64,000 bases of DNA from Pseudomonas putida (GTDB taxonomy: Bacteria > Pseudomonadota > Gammaproteobacteria > Pseudomonadales > Pseudomonadaceae): assembly GCF_028682455.1 (NCBI RefSeq), contig NZ_JANHLD010000005.1, forward strand, positions 318,523 through 382,522. The letters are read 5' to 3'. The notes beneath the pieces are model-generated. The model saw only the letters and a program-made list of their open reading frames with translations, made no database searches and had not been told where the DNA came from. Made by a program: the position numbers and the translations under genes. Positions 49,462-56,906 of the stretch are shown in pieces; position 1 is the first letter of the stretch; each line of letters opens with the position of its first letter.

Positions 49462-50124
49462 TCAGCTCGGGCAACTTTGCTCGCCGTTGTTCAGGCCTTG
49501 CTTGTAGTTGCGGCTGAGCAGGCTGGCCTTGCCGTTGTGCCAGGTCAGGGTCAGGACATAGAGCGAGTCGAAATCACCGCCGTCCCAGTCTTCGGTGATC
49601 ACCTGCTTTTCGCCCACGGCCTTGCCGGCCACGGTATTGATCAGCTCCGGCAAGTAGCCATGGGACCAGGCGGTGTAGACGGTGGCGTTACGGTACTTGT
49701 CTTGCAGCAGCTCGTCGGCAAGCTCGGCGGTGTCGTTGGCACCGAAGTCGATGTTCACGGGCAGCCCGAGCTTGATGGCGCTGGGGCTGATGGTCATCAG
49801 GGGGCGGATGTAGCTGTAGGCGTCGTCCTTGCTGCCCTCTTCCACATGACGCGAAGGGTTGGCGGCGAACACATAGTCGGCCTTGCCGAATTTTTCCGGG
49901 AGCACGGTGGCCAGGTCCAGGGCACGGTTGAGCCCCTGGCAGTTGAGTTGCCCCAAGCCTTCGCCAGGCTTTTCGGCATGGCGCAGGAACACCAGTGTCT
50001 GAACGCCATCCACAGGCTCGGCGCGGCTTTCGACCGCTTCAACGGCCAGCAGCGTGACACCACCGAGCAGGGCCAGGGAGCACAAGGCGTGGCGATGACG
50101 CTTGAACAGGATCGACAACTTCAT
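49462..50124 (-). CDS. exported histidine-phosphatase-superfamily protein
   Basis: A 220-residue protein with an N-terminal membrane/signal segment (HALCSLALLGGVTLLAVEAVESRA, about 11-36). The histidine-phosphatase motif is LVFLRHAEKPGEG (RHxE variant), followed by LNCQGLNRALDLATVLPEKF and the second His in YTAWSHGYLPELI. The two catalytic His and Arg are therefore present. The substrate is unknown; the location is periplasmic or membrane-anchored. It is convergent with the LysR gene and has no close operon partner. Confidence 0.8.
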   Translation of the reverse strand: MKLSILFKRHRHALCSLALLGGVTLLAVEAVESRAEPVDGVQTLVFLRHAEKPGEGLGQLNCQGLNRALDLATVLPEKFGKADYVFAANPSRHVEEGSKDDAYSYIRPLMTISPSAIKLGLPVNIDFGANDTAELADELLQDKYRNATVYTAWSHGYLPELINTVAGKAVGEKQVITEDWDGGDFDSLYVLTLTWHNGKASLLSRNYKQGLNNGEQSCPS

Positions 50125-50333
50125 GGAGCGGACTCTTTACGGCGAAAGGGATGTGGCTGACCCGCCTGTGACACGCCGCGGCCGAGGCCGCGGGTGATCC
50201 CTGTCTGTCGTTCCATCCGTGGAGCGGGCTAACTGAGAGTGCGATAAGCCCGATTGGTTCGATCCTTGAGTGCTCAACCCTGAGCCCGAGTGACTTTAAT
50301 GCGCTGATATTGCACAAATAAGACCGACGACCA

Positions 50334-50672
50334 TCAATCGTCGCGGGTCAGGACTTCCAGCAGCTCGATCTCGAAGGTCAGGTTCGAGTGCGGGGTGATC
50401 GCGCCCATGCTGCGCTCGCCGTAGGCCAGGTGCGAGGGCACCACCAGCTTGCGCCTGCCACCGACTTTCATGCCCATCAGACCCTGGTCCCAGCCCTTGA
50501 TGACCCGGCCCGTACCGATCACGCACTGGAACGCTTTGCCGCGGTCATAGGAGGAATCGAATTTAGTGCCGTCTTCGAGCCAGCCGGTGTACTGGGTGGT
50601 AATCAGGGCGCCCTTGACCGCTTCCTTGCCCTCGCCCAGCTGAATATCGATGATTTGCAGTTCGCTGCTCAT
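50334..50672 (-). CDS. FKBP-type peptidyl-prolyl isomerase
   Basis: A 112-residue single-domain FKBP that catalyses cis-trans isomerisation of prolyl bonds. Binding-site residues are recognisable in ALITTQYTGWLEDGTKFDSSYDRGKAFQCVIGTGRVIKGWDQGLMGMKVGGRRKLVVPSHLAYGERSMG. There is no signal peptide, so it is cytoplasmic. Length and order match the minimal FKBP12-like fold. The next gene upstream on the same strand is 19 bases away. Confidence 0.95.
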   Translation of the reverse strand: MSSELQIIDIQLGEGKEAVKGALITTQYTGWLEDGTKFDSSYDRGKAFQCVIGTGRVIKGWDQGLMGMKVGGRRKLVVPSHLAYGERSMGAITPHSNLTFEIELLEVLTRDD

Positions 50673-50691
50673 GGTCTACCTCGTTGACGCG

Positions 50692-51720
50692 TTATTTCGT
50701 GGCAGCCTTTTCGCAGGAATGAACGGTGTTTGCAAGCACCACAGGAGCGGGCTGGCCGCGCGACAGCATCCTTCCGGTCACATCGTTTGGCGGGGCAAGC
50801 CCGCTGCTGCCTGGGCCGTGCTGGCGCATCGACAGGCACACACCGCCGATCACCAGGACAATGGCGGCAGCCTCCAGCAGACTCGGGCCGCTCTGCCGCC
50901 AGATGAAAGCGTACAGCAGGGCGAACAGGGTTTCGAACACGATCAACTGGCCACTCAGGGTCAACGGCATGCGCTTGGACGCGGCGTTCCAAAGCAGCGC
51001 CGCCAGCCACGAACCGAAAATCGCGCAACCCAGGCTGTACAGCCAGAACAGCCACCAGCGTTCGGTCGAGGCCTGCACCTGCAACTGCGCGGGCTGCCAC
51101 AGGGCAAGAAAGGCCACCAGCACCAGGCTGAACACACCGGTCATCACCCCGCACAGCACCGACCACTGGTGGCTGTCGAAATGCCCGCACTGCTTGAGGT
51201 AACGGCTGTTGTTGACGGCATACCAGGTCCAGCAGGCCAGTGCCGCGAGGGCATAGAGCACGCCGACGAGCTTGTCCTCCAGCGCCCCTTGCTCGACGGC
51301 GAATGTCTGTAGGTTGATGCACAGCATGCCGGCGAGGATCAGCATCAGCGGCATGAACAGTTGCCTGAGCGCCACCCCGCCGCTGTCGTGGCGACCATAG
51401 AGCGTGATGGTCAGGGGCAGCACGCCAACGATCAGCGATGCCGGCGCCACGCCCAGGCGCTGGATCGCCGCCACCAGGCAGATGAAGTACAGCAGGTTGC
51501 CGACCAGGGCCAGGCGCCCGAGTATCCACACGTCAGCCAGGGTCAGGCGTCCCAGGGCCTTGCGCATTGGGATCGCCAGAACCAGGGTCACCAGCCCGAA
51601 CAACACGAACCGGGCGCAGCTGAGCAACACCGGACTGAATTCCGGTAGCAACTGCGGCACCATCAGCACCAACCCCCACATCGCCCCGGCTACACCGGCA
51701 TAGGCCACACCCTGTTTCAC
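50692..51720 (-). CDS. EamA/DMT-family transporter with REP-encoded C-terminal tail
   Basis: A 342-residue membrane protein with ten helices in two EamA repeats (from KQGVAYAGVAGAMWGLVLMVPQLL to IVLVIGGVCLSMR). Substrate unknown. The last helix ends near residue 305. The remaining 37 residues, including SSGLAPPNDVTGRMLSRGQP, are encoded by an inverted REP pair at 50741-50810 and continue past it to the stop. An insertion probably removed the original stop and extended the protein. It is divergent from the LysR gene at 51876. Confidence 0.85.
   Translation of the reverse strand: MKQGVAYAGVAGAMWGLVLMVPQLLPEFSPVLLSCARFVLFGLVTLVLAIPMRKALGRLTLADVWILGRLALVGNLLYFICLVAAIQRLGVAPASLIVGVLPLTITLYGRHDSGGVALRQLFMPLMLILAGMLCINLQTFAVEQGALEDKLVGVLYALAALACWTWYAVNNSRYLKQCGHFDSHQWSVLCGVMTGVFSLVLVAFLALWQPAQLQVQASTERWWLFWLYSLGCAIFGSWLAALLWNAASKRMPLTLSGQLIVFETLFALLYAFIWRQSGPSLLEAAAIVLVIGGVCLSMRQHGPGSSGLAPPNDVTGRMLSRGQPAPVVLANTVHSCEKAATK
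50741..50810. repeat. REP pair inside the EamA coding sequence
   Basis: ACAGGAGCGGGCTGGCCGCG and the inverted GGCGGGGCAAGCCCGCTGC, 30 bases apart, lie wholly inside the 3' end of the gene at 50692-51720. Confidence 0.75.
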
Positions 51721-51875
51721 GCTGCCTGCTCCTGTTCAAAGAAGTGCGCAGGCTACCGTCCGGCCAGGAACACGACAAAAGATCATTCGGCATGCAGCCA
51801 TGCCAACAGGGAATACCTTTCGCACTGAAAGCATCGATCCTATGATGCAGCCATTCCCCAGAACGGACCCTGAGC

Positions 51876-52769
51876 ATGAGCCGCTTTGCCCGCCACCTGC
51901 CCCCGCTCGACACGCTGATCGCCTTTGAGGCGGTGGTGCGCACCGGCAGTTTCACCCGTGCTGCCAGCGAGCTCTACTTGACCCAGAGCGCGGTCAGCAA
52001 ACAGATCAAGGTGCTCGAAGTGCACCTGGGCGCCGCGCTGTTCGAGCGTCGGGCCCGCGGCATTGCCCTGACTTCTGCCGGCGAAAGCTTCAACGCCATC
52101 GTCGAGCCGATGCTGGAAAGTCTGCTGGCCAACGTGTTGCGCGTGAAAACCGGGCACAGCAGCCGCAATGTCAGCGTCATCTGCACCCACGCGGTCGCCC
52201 AGTACTGGCTGTTTCCACGACTGCTGCGCTTCAACGCCCAGCACCCGGAGCTGACGGTGAATATTCACGCCAGCAACGAAATCAGCGAAAGCGACATCGC
52301 CAACTACGATTTCGGCATTCTCTATGGTCATGGCCGTTGGAGCTCGCTCAATGTCGACAAGCTGTTCGACGAAACCATCTACCCCATCGCCAGCGTCAAG
52401 CGCAGCCTGCCCGCCGTCGGCTCCTTGAGCGAACTGCAGGCATTGCCGTTGATTCAACTCGATGCATCAGCCTGGAACTGCCTGGACTGGCAGGACTGGT
52501 TCGGCCACCAGGGCGTGCGCTACAAGGCCCCGGCCGATGCGGTGACCTTCAACCAGGTGAACCTGGTGTTCGAGGCCGTGCTGCAAGGGATGGGCGTGGG
52601 ACTGGGCTGGGAGTTCATGGTCCGGGAACGCATCGATAATGGCGATATCCACCCGGTTTCGGCATTTGTCGTGCACACAGGTCAAGCCGACTACCTGGTG
52701 CACGACAAACAGGCCCCTTGCTCTCCCGCCGCGCAAGTGTTCCAGCGCTGGCTGCTGGGGCTCAATTGA
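51876..52769 (+). CDS. LysR-family regulator, GcvA-like
   Basis: A 297-residue regulator. The N-terminus LPPLDTLIAFEAVVRTGSFTRAASELYLTQSAVSKQIKVLEVHLGAALFERRARGIALTSAG is that of the GcvA/AmpR branch of LysR. The effector domain contains NIHASNEISESDIANYDFGILYGHG, a GcvA-like strand order. It is divergent from the EamA transporter 155 bases away and may regulate it. Its stop overlaps the convergent GFA gene by 8 bases. Confidence 0.9.
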   Translation: MSRFARHLPPLDTLIAFEAVVRTGSFTRAASELYLTQSAVSKQIKVLEVHLGAALFERRARGIALTSAGESFNAIVEPMLESLLANVLRVKTGHSSRNVSVICTHAVAQYWLFPRLLRFNAQHPELTVNIHASNEISESDIANYDFGILYGHGRWSSLNVDKLFDETIYPIASVKRSLPAVGSLSELQALPLIQLDASAWNCLDWQDWFGHQGVRYKAPADAVTFNQVNLVFEAVLQGMGVGLGWEFMVRERIDNGDIHPVSAFVVHTGQADYLVHDKQAPCSPAAQVFQRWLLGLN

Positions 52770-53169
52770 ACAGGGCTTCGACTTCGGCAGCGGTCATGGT
52801 CTTGGTGTCGTTGGCAAAGCAGTAATAGCTCGGCTTCTCGTCGATAAAAACCTGCAGATCGAATACCCAGTCGGTGTCTCCGTCCAGCACCCCCACCGAC
52901 ACCGAATCGAAGTCGCCGGACTTGAGCCGGTACAGCAGGTGCGTGCCGCACTGACCGCAAAACAAGCGCTGGGCCCAGTCAGAGGAGTCATAGACCACCG
53001 GTTGCCCGGCGGTGAACTTGACCGGTTCCGAGCACTGCACCGACAACAAGGGCCCTCCCGCCCACTTGCGGCACATGCTGCAATGACAGGCATCGACGCT
53101 GGCTTTTTCTACATTGACGCTGAGTTTGACGGCGCCGCACAGGCAACTGCCGTGTTTTTCGAAAGACAT
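52762..53169 (-). CDS. GFA-domain protein (glutathione-dependent formaldehyde-activating fold)
   Basis: A 135-residue zinc protein. The start at 53169 gives MSFEKHGSCLCGAVKLSVN. Zinc-binding cysteines are visible as C9/C11 (SCLCG), ACHCSMCRKW (three ligands) and LFCGQCGTHLLYR. The fold is that of S-(hydroxymethyl)glutathione synthase, but short members are mostly of unknown function. In-frame upstream extension to 53253 overlaps a REP element and is unlikely. No linked formaldehyde genes are in the window. Confidence 0.88.
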   Translation of the reverse strand: MSFEKHGSCLCGAVKLSVNVEKASVDACHCSMCRKWAGGPLLSVQCSEPVKFTAGQPVVYDSSDWAQRLFCGQCGTHLLYRLKSGDFDSVSVGVLDGDTDWVFDLQVFIDEKPSYYCFANDTKTMTAAEVEALFN

Positions 53170-53210
53170 GATCAAGGCTCCTGGCAAGGAAGTGAGCCGC
53201 AAGTCTAGAC

Positions 53211-53285
53211 CTGTAGCAGCCGGCTTGCCCCGCGAGAGCATGCCCACAGCCACATCGCCTCGCGGGCCAAGCCCGCTCCTACAGG
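53211..53285. repeat. REP elements supplying the stop of the 2-hydroxyacid dehydrogenase gene
   Basis: GTAGCAGCCGGCTTGCCCCG and the inverted CTCGCGGGCCAAGCCCGCTC, about 25 bases apart. The second ends in TCCTACAGGG, whose complement gives the TAG stop for the gene at 53279. Confidence 0.8.
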
Positions 53286-54217
53286 GTGACGGGGGTCAGT
53301 ACCGGTTTACCGGCAAAGAAGGCCTGCAGGTTCTTGAGCACCAGCGCCACGGTATCGCGCGCCGCCTCCGGCGACTGGCCAGCCACATGAGGCGTGAGTA
53401 CGGTGCTGGGCAAAGCTTTCAGGCTATCGGGCACTGCAGGCTCGTCGTCGAACACATCCAGCGCCGCGCCAGCGATCACGCCATCGCGCAAGGCTTCGAC
53501 CATGTCGGCGGTATTCACCACGCTGGCCCTGGCGATGTTCACCAGAAAACCGCCCGCGCCCAACGCTGCAAGCACCGGCTTGTCGATCAACTGATGGGTA
53601 GTGGCGCCACCCGGCGTGGCGATGACCAGAAAATCCGAGGCCCGGGCCAGCGCCAGCGGGCTGTCGCAATAGTGGTAGGGCACATCGGTGCGCGGGTTGC
53701 GATTGTGATAGCTGACGTGCATGTCGAACCCATGCGCCGCGCGCTTGGCGATGGCCATGCCCACCGCGCCCAGGCCGAGGATGCCCAGGCGCTTGCCGCT
53801 GACCGAGGGGCTGATGACCCGGTTCCATTCGCCCCGGCGGGTCGAGGCATCGGCGCGGGGAATATCGCGCACCACCGCCAGCAGCAAGGCCAGGGCATGG
53901 TCGGCGACTGCCGTGGCATTGGCGCCGGCACCATTGGTGACCGTAATGCCGCGCGCCGCCGCAGCGGCCAGGTCGACCTGCTCGTACCCTGCTCCGATCA
54001 CACAGATGATTTTCAAGGCGGGCAATGCGGCGATCTCGTCGGCATGCAGGCCCAGGGGCCCACGGGTCAGCACCGCATCAATCTCACTGCCATGGCGTGC
54101 AATGGCTTCGGCGCGCAAGGCCGGAGTCTGCGCGCGAATCAGGCGAAAGCCGTTGTCTTCCAACAGTGGCAGATAGTCGTCGACCGTTTCTACCAGCACC
54201 AGTACCGTCTGTGTCAT
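53279..54217 (-). CDS. D-isomer specific 2-hydroxyacid dehydrogenase
   Basis: A 312-residue NAD(P)-dependent reductase of 2-oxoacids. The dinucleotide motif is GKRLGILGLGAVGMAIAKRA. The catalytic Arg lies in VNIARASVVNTADMVEAL, Glu in LDVFDDEPAVPDSL and His in VLTPHVAGQSPEAA. The overall pattern fits the glyoxylate/hydroxypyruvate reductase branch, but the substrate cannot be fixed. The gene ends at TPVTL followed by a TAG that belongs to the adjoining REP element. Confidence 0.9.
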   Translation of the reverse strand: MTQTVLVLVETVDDYLPLLEDNGFRLIRAQTPALRAEAIARHGSEIDAVLTRGPLGLHADEIAALPALKIICVIGAGYEQVDLAAAAARGITVTNGAGANATAVADHALALLLAVVRDIPRADASTRRGEWNRVISPSVSGKRLGILGLGAVGMAIAKRAAHGFDMHVSYHNRNPRTDVPYHYCDSPLALARASDFLVIATPGGATTHQLIDKPVLAALGAGGFLVNIARASVVNTADMVEALRDGVIAGAALDVFDDEPAVPDSLKALPSTVLTPHVAGQSPEAARDTVALVLKNLQAFFAGKPVLTPVTL

Positions 54218-54263
54218 GCCATGCTCCCGGCTGTTTGCGAGGGAGCATTATGCGGACTTCCGG

Positions 54264-54677
54264 TTACTGCGCGAAAGCCCGTCCCAGACCACCCGGCACG
54301 CCGCTGCTGTCGGTTTCCTGCCAAGGGCCGTTGAGGTTGGTCGACCAGCTCCAGCCATTGTTCCAGCGGTAGTAGGTGCGCTGGCGATAGAAGGTGTTGG
54401 TCTGGCCTTCGAGAACATACACACCCAGGCGCGGGTCCCAGTGGCTGGCGCCACCGGGCGGCGGCGCAAAGCTTGCCGAGGTGCGCGGCATCGGCTTGGG
54501 TGCCGGGGTGATCACCGGCTTGCTCGGCTTCGTGCTCGGGGGCGGGGTCGGCTTGGTGCTCGGCCCCGGTGGCAGGGTTTCGATAGGGGGCGTGGTGGGT
54601 TCGGAGGGCTGATGAACAGTACACGCACTCAGGCCTACGGCCAGGGAAAGAAGGGCAAGGCGTGCAATGCTGTTCAT
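54264..54677 (-). CDS. proline-rich lipoprotein at the end of the ccm operon
   Basis: A 137-residue probable lipoprotein. The lipobox LSAC gives the lipidated Cys at residue 19. Residues 23-70 are a Pro/Thr/Lys-rich linker (TTPPIETLPPGPSTKPTPPPST and similar). A compact C-terminal part with WDPRLGVYVLEGQTNTFYRQRTYYRWNNGWSW looks like a small YXXW-type domain. It starts 9 bases after the ccmI stop on the same strand, so it is probably in the ccm transcript. Function unknown. Confidence 0.7.
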   Translation of the reverse strand: MNSIARLALLSLAVGLSACTVHQPSEPTTPPIETLPPGPSTKPTPPPSTKPSKPVITPAPKPMPRTSASFAPPPGGASHWDPRLGVYVLEGQTNTFYRQRTYYRWNNGWSWSTNLNGPWQETDSSGVPGGLGRAFAQ

Positions 54678-54686
54678 AGTGGTCTC

Positions 54687-55904
54687 TTACTGGTCCGGGC
54701 TGTCGATGGTCAGGTGTTGCGCGGCGGTCGTGCTGCTGGCCAGCGGACTGCTGCGACCGATCCACTCACCCTGGGTCGGCTGGCCAGCACGCGAGACGCG
54801 CGCAACCAGTTGGACTTCGGGAAAGCTCGACAGTTTCATGTTCGGCACCATCGCGTCGCTGTCGCTCAACTCGACCTCGATCGGCAACTGGGCCACGGTC
54901 ACTCGCTTGGCCGCCAGCGGCATGGGCGGGCCGACGCTTGCACGGGCGAAGATGAACACGGTGTCGTCAGGCTTGACCTTGTCCTTGAGCGCCGCCGCCA
55001 GTTCCACGCGCACTTTCAGCCGTGCCGTGGTGGCCACTGCCGGTGCCGCCTTGGGTGCATCCGACGCGGTCTTGCCCTCACCCGCCTTGAGCCGGTCCTG
55101 GGCGCGGTCGATACCGCCCTGCAGGGCCGCCCGCGACGTGTCGCCTTCAGGCAATTGCACCAGCAGGCGGTTCCAGTAGTCGATGGCGTCCTGGTAATGC
55201 TCGCGTTCGAACGCTGCAATGCCGAGCAGCCCCAGGCTGGTGACCTCGTTCGGGTCGGCCTTGAGGGCTTCGTCGGTCAACGCCTGCAACTGCTCGGTCC
55301 ACTGCTTGTCGTTGGCAAAGTACAGGGCCTGGGCCCACTGCCCGAGCAGCTCCGGCTGGCGGCCGGCCAGGGTCGCAGCCCGCTCGAAGACCTTGGCGGC
55401 ATCGGCGGCGCGCTCCTGGGCCATGTAAGCGCGACCGAGGAAGTACAGGCCTTCGGCCGAATCAGGCTGAGCCTCGACGGCACGCTCCAGGCGCGCGGTC
55501 ATTTCTTCCATCGACTGCGGCGCCTTGGCGAACTGCTGGGTCAGCTCGACCTGCTCGCTGGCACCAAAGTGCAGGTACAGGCCCAGTCCCATCAGCGGCA
55601 CCAGCACGGCGGCCAGCAAGGGCAATGGCTTGCCCAGGCGACCCAGGCGCTGGGGTTCGGCGTTCTCGGTATCGGCCAGCAACTCACGGGCGGCTTCATC
55701 GCGGCCCTTGGCCAGTTGCGCGTCATCGAGCACGCCAGCAGCTTGCTGGGCGCTCAGTTCCGCCACCCGCTCCTGATACAGGGCGACGTTCAACGCGGTG
55801 CGGTCTTCTTCCAGTTGCGCACGACGGCCGCGCAACACCGGGATCAGCAAAAAGCTCAGGGCCACCAGCAACAGCAGGCCTGCAGCAAGCCAGAAATCAG
55901 TCAT
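54687..55904 (-). CDS. ccmI: cytochrome c maturation protein CcmI
   Basis: A 405-residue inner-membrane chaperone that presents apocytochrome c to the haem-ligation complex. Two N-terminal helices (TDFWLAAGLLLLVALSFLLIPVL and PLPLLAAVLVPLMGLGLYLHF) enclose a coiled-coil loop (RRAQLEEDRTALNVALYQERVAEL), followed by TPR repeats (AEGLYFLGRAYMAQERAADAAKVFERA, LLGIAAFEREHYQDAIDYWNRLL) and a C-terminal periplasmic domain. The start at 55904 overlaps the end of ccmH by 8 bases. Confidence 0.95.
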   Translation of the reverse strand: MTDFWLAAGLLLLVALSFLLIPVLRGRRAQLEEDRTALNVALYQERVAELSAQQAAGVLDDAQLAKGRDEAARELLADTENAEPQRLGRLGKPLPLLAAVLVPLMGLGLYLHFGASEQVELTQQFAKAPQSMEEMTARLERAVEAQPDSAEGLYFLGRAYMAQERAADAAKVFERAATLAGRQPELLGQWAQALYFANDKQWTEQLQALTDEALKADPNEVTSLGLLGIAAFEREHYQDAIDYWNRLLVQLPEGDTSRAALQGGIDRAQDRLKAGEGKTASDAPKAAPAVATTARLKVRVELAAALKDKVKPDDTVFIFARASVGPPMPLAAKRVTVAQLPIEVELSDSDAMVPNMKLSSFPEVQLVARVSRAGQPTQGEWIGRSSPLASSTTAAQHLTIDSPDQ

Positions 55905-56373
55905 GGGTCTGTTCTTTGTCCAGCAATTTGGCGAGGCGCTCACGCTCCTCGGGGGAAAGGTCGGCAGTGCCTGCGGCACTCTGCGCCCGACGCTTGCGCA
56001 CAATCAGCGCCAGCAGGCCAAAACCGCCTACCAGCAACACGCCCGGGCCGAACCACAGTAACCAGGTACGCGCCGTCAGCGCAGGCTTGTAGCGAACGAA
56101 GTCACCGTAGCGGTCGACCATGAAGTCGATGATCTGCTGATTGCTCTTGCCCTCGCCCAGCATGCGGAAGATTTCCCTCCGCAGGTCGGCAGCAATCGGT
56201 GCGTTGGAGTCGGCGATGTCCTGGTTCTGGCACTTGGGGCAGCGCAGTTCCTTGGTCAGGTCGTGGTAGCGCGCGCGCTCGGCATCATCGGCAAACTGAT
56301 AGGTGTCGATGGCCGCCTGGGTCACGCCGGCCAGGCTCAGGCCCATTACAGCCGCTGCCAGCCAGCGCTTCAT
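55897..56373 (-). CDS. ccmH: cytochrome c maturation protein CcmH (thiol-reducing)
   Basis: A 158-residue membrane-anchored protein that keeps the CxxCH cysteines of apocytochrome c reduced. The signal peptide ends near residue 20 (VTQA). The redox pair is LRCPKCQNQDIADSNAPIAADLR. A C-terminal helix (LLWFGPGVLLVGGFGLLALIVR) anchors it. It overlaps ccmG by 4 bases and ccmI by 8 bases. Confidence 0.96.
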   Translation of the reverse strand: MKRWLAAAVMGLSLAGVTQAAIDTYQFADDAERARYHDLTKELRCPKCQNQDIADSNAPIAADLRREIFRMLGEGKSNQQIIDFMVDRYGDFVRYKPALTARTWLLWFGPGVLLVGGFGLLALIVRKRRAQSAAGTADLSPEERERLAKLLDKEQTHD

Positions 56374-56906
56374 GGCTTGGCCTCATCGACCAGGCCCTGG
56401 TAGATCGGCGCCAGCTGTTCGCGCCAGACAGTGGCATCGACCACACCGACGTGCTTGTAGCGGATGACACCCTTGGCGTCGATCACGAAGGTTTCCGGCG
56501 CGCCGTACACCCCAAGATCCAGGCCCAGGCTGCCCTGCTCGTCGCGGATATCCAGCTGGTAGGGGTTGTGGAATTCGGCCAGCCACTTGAGCGCAGCGGC
56601 GTTGTCGTCCTTGTAGTTGACCCCGTGGATCACCACGCCCTGCTCGGCCAGCTTGTTCAGGTACGGGTGTTCGACCTTGCACGACGGGCACCAGGTGGCC
56701 CAGACGTTGACCAGTGCCGGCTTGCCGATCAGGTCGGCCTGGGTCAGCGGCTTGCCATCCTGTACCGAGGTCAGGGCAAAGGCCGGGAACGGCTTGCCGA
56801 TCATCGCCGACGGCAGCTCGGTCGGATCCAGGAACAAGCCCCGGTAGAGAAACACCGCCACCAGCAGAAACACCGCCAGCGGCAGCACCATGATCCAACG
56901 CTTCAT
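56370..56906 (-). CDS. ccmG: thiol:disulfide interchange protein CcmG/DsbE
   Basis: A 178-residue membrane-anchored thioredoxin-like protein that passes reducing power to CcmH. It has an N-terminal helix (KRWIMVLPLAVFLLVAVFLY) and the active site W-C-P-S-C in ALVNVWATWCPSCKVEHP; the cis-Pro region is GVYGAPETFVIDAKG. Overlaps the end of ccmF by 4 bases. Confidence 0.97.
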   Translation of the reverse strand: MKRWIMVLPLAVFLLVAVFLYRGLFLDPTELPSAMIGKPFPAFALTSVQDGKPLTQADLIGKPALVNVWATWCPSCKVEHPYLNKLAEQGVVIHGVNYKDDNAAALKWLAEFHNPYQLDIRDEQGSLGLDLGVYGAPETFVIDAKGVIRYKHVGVVDATVWREQLAPIYQGLVDEAKP

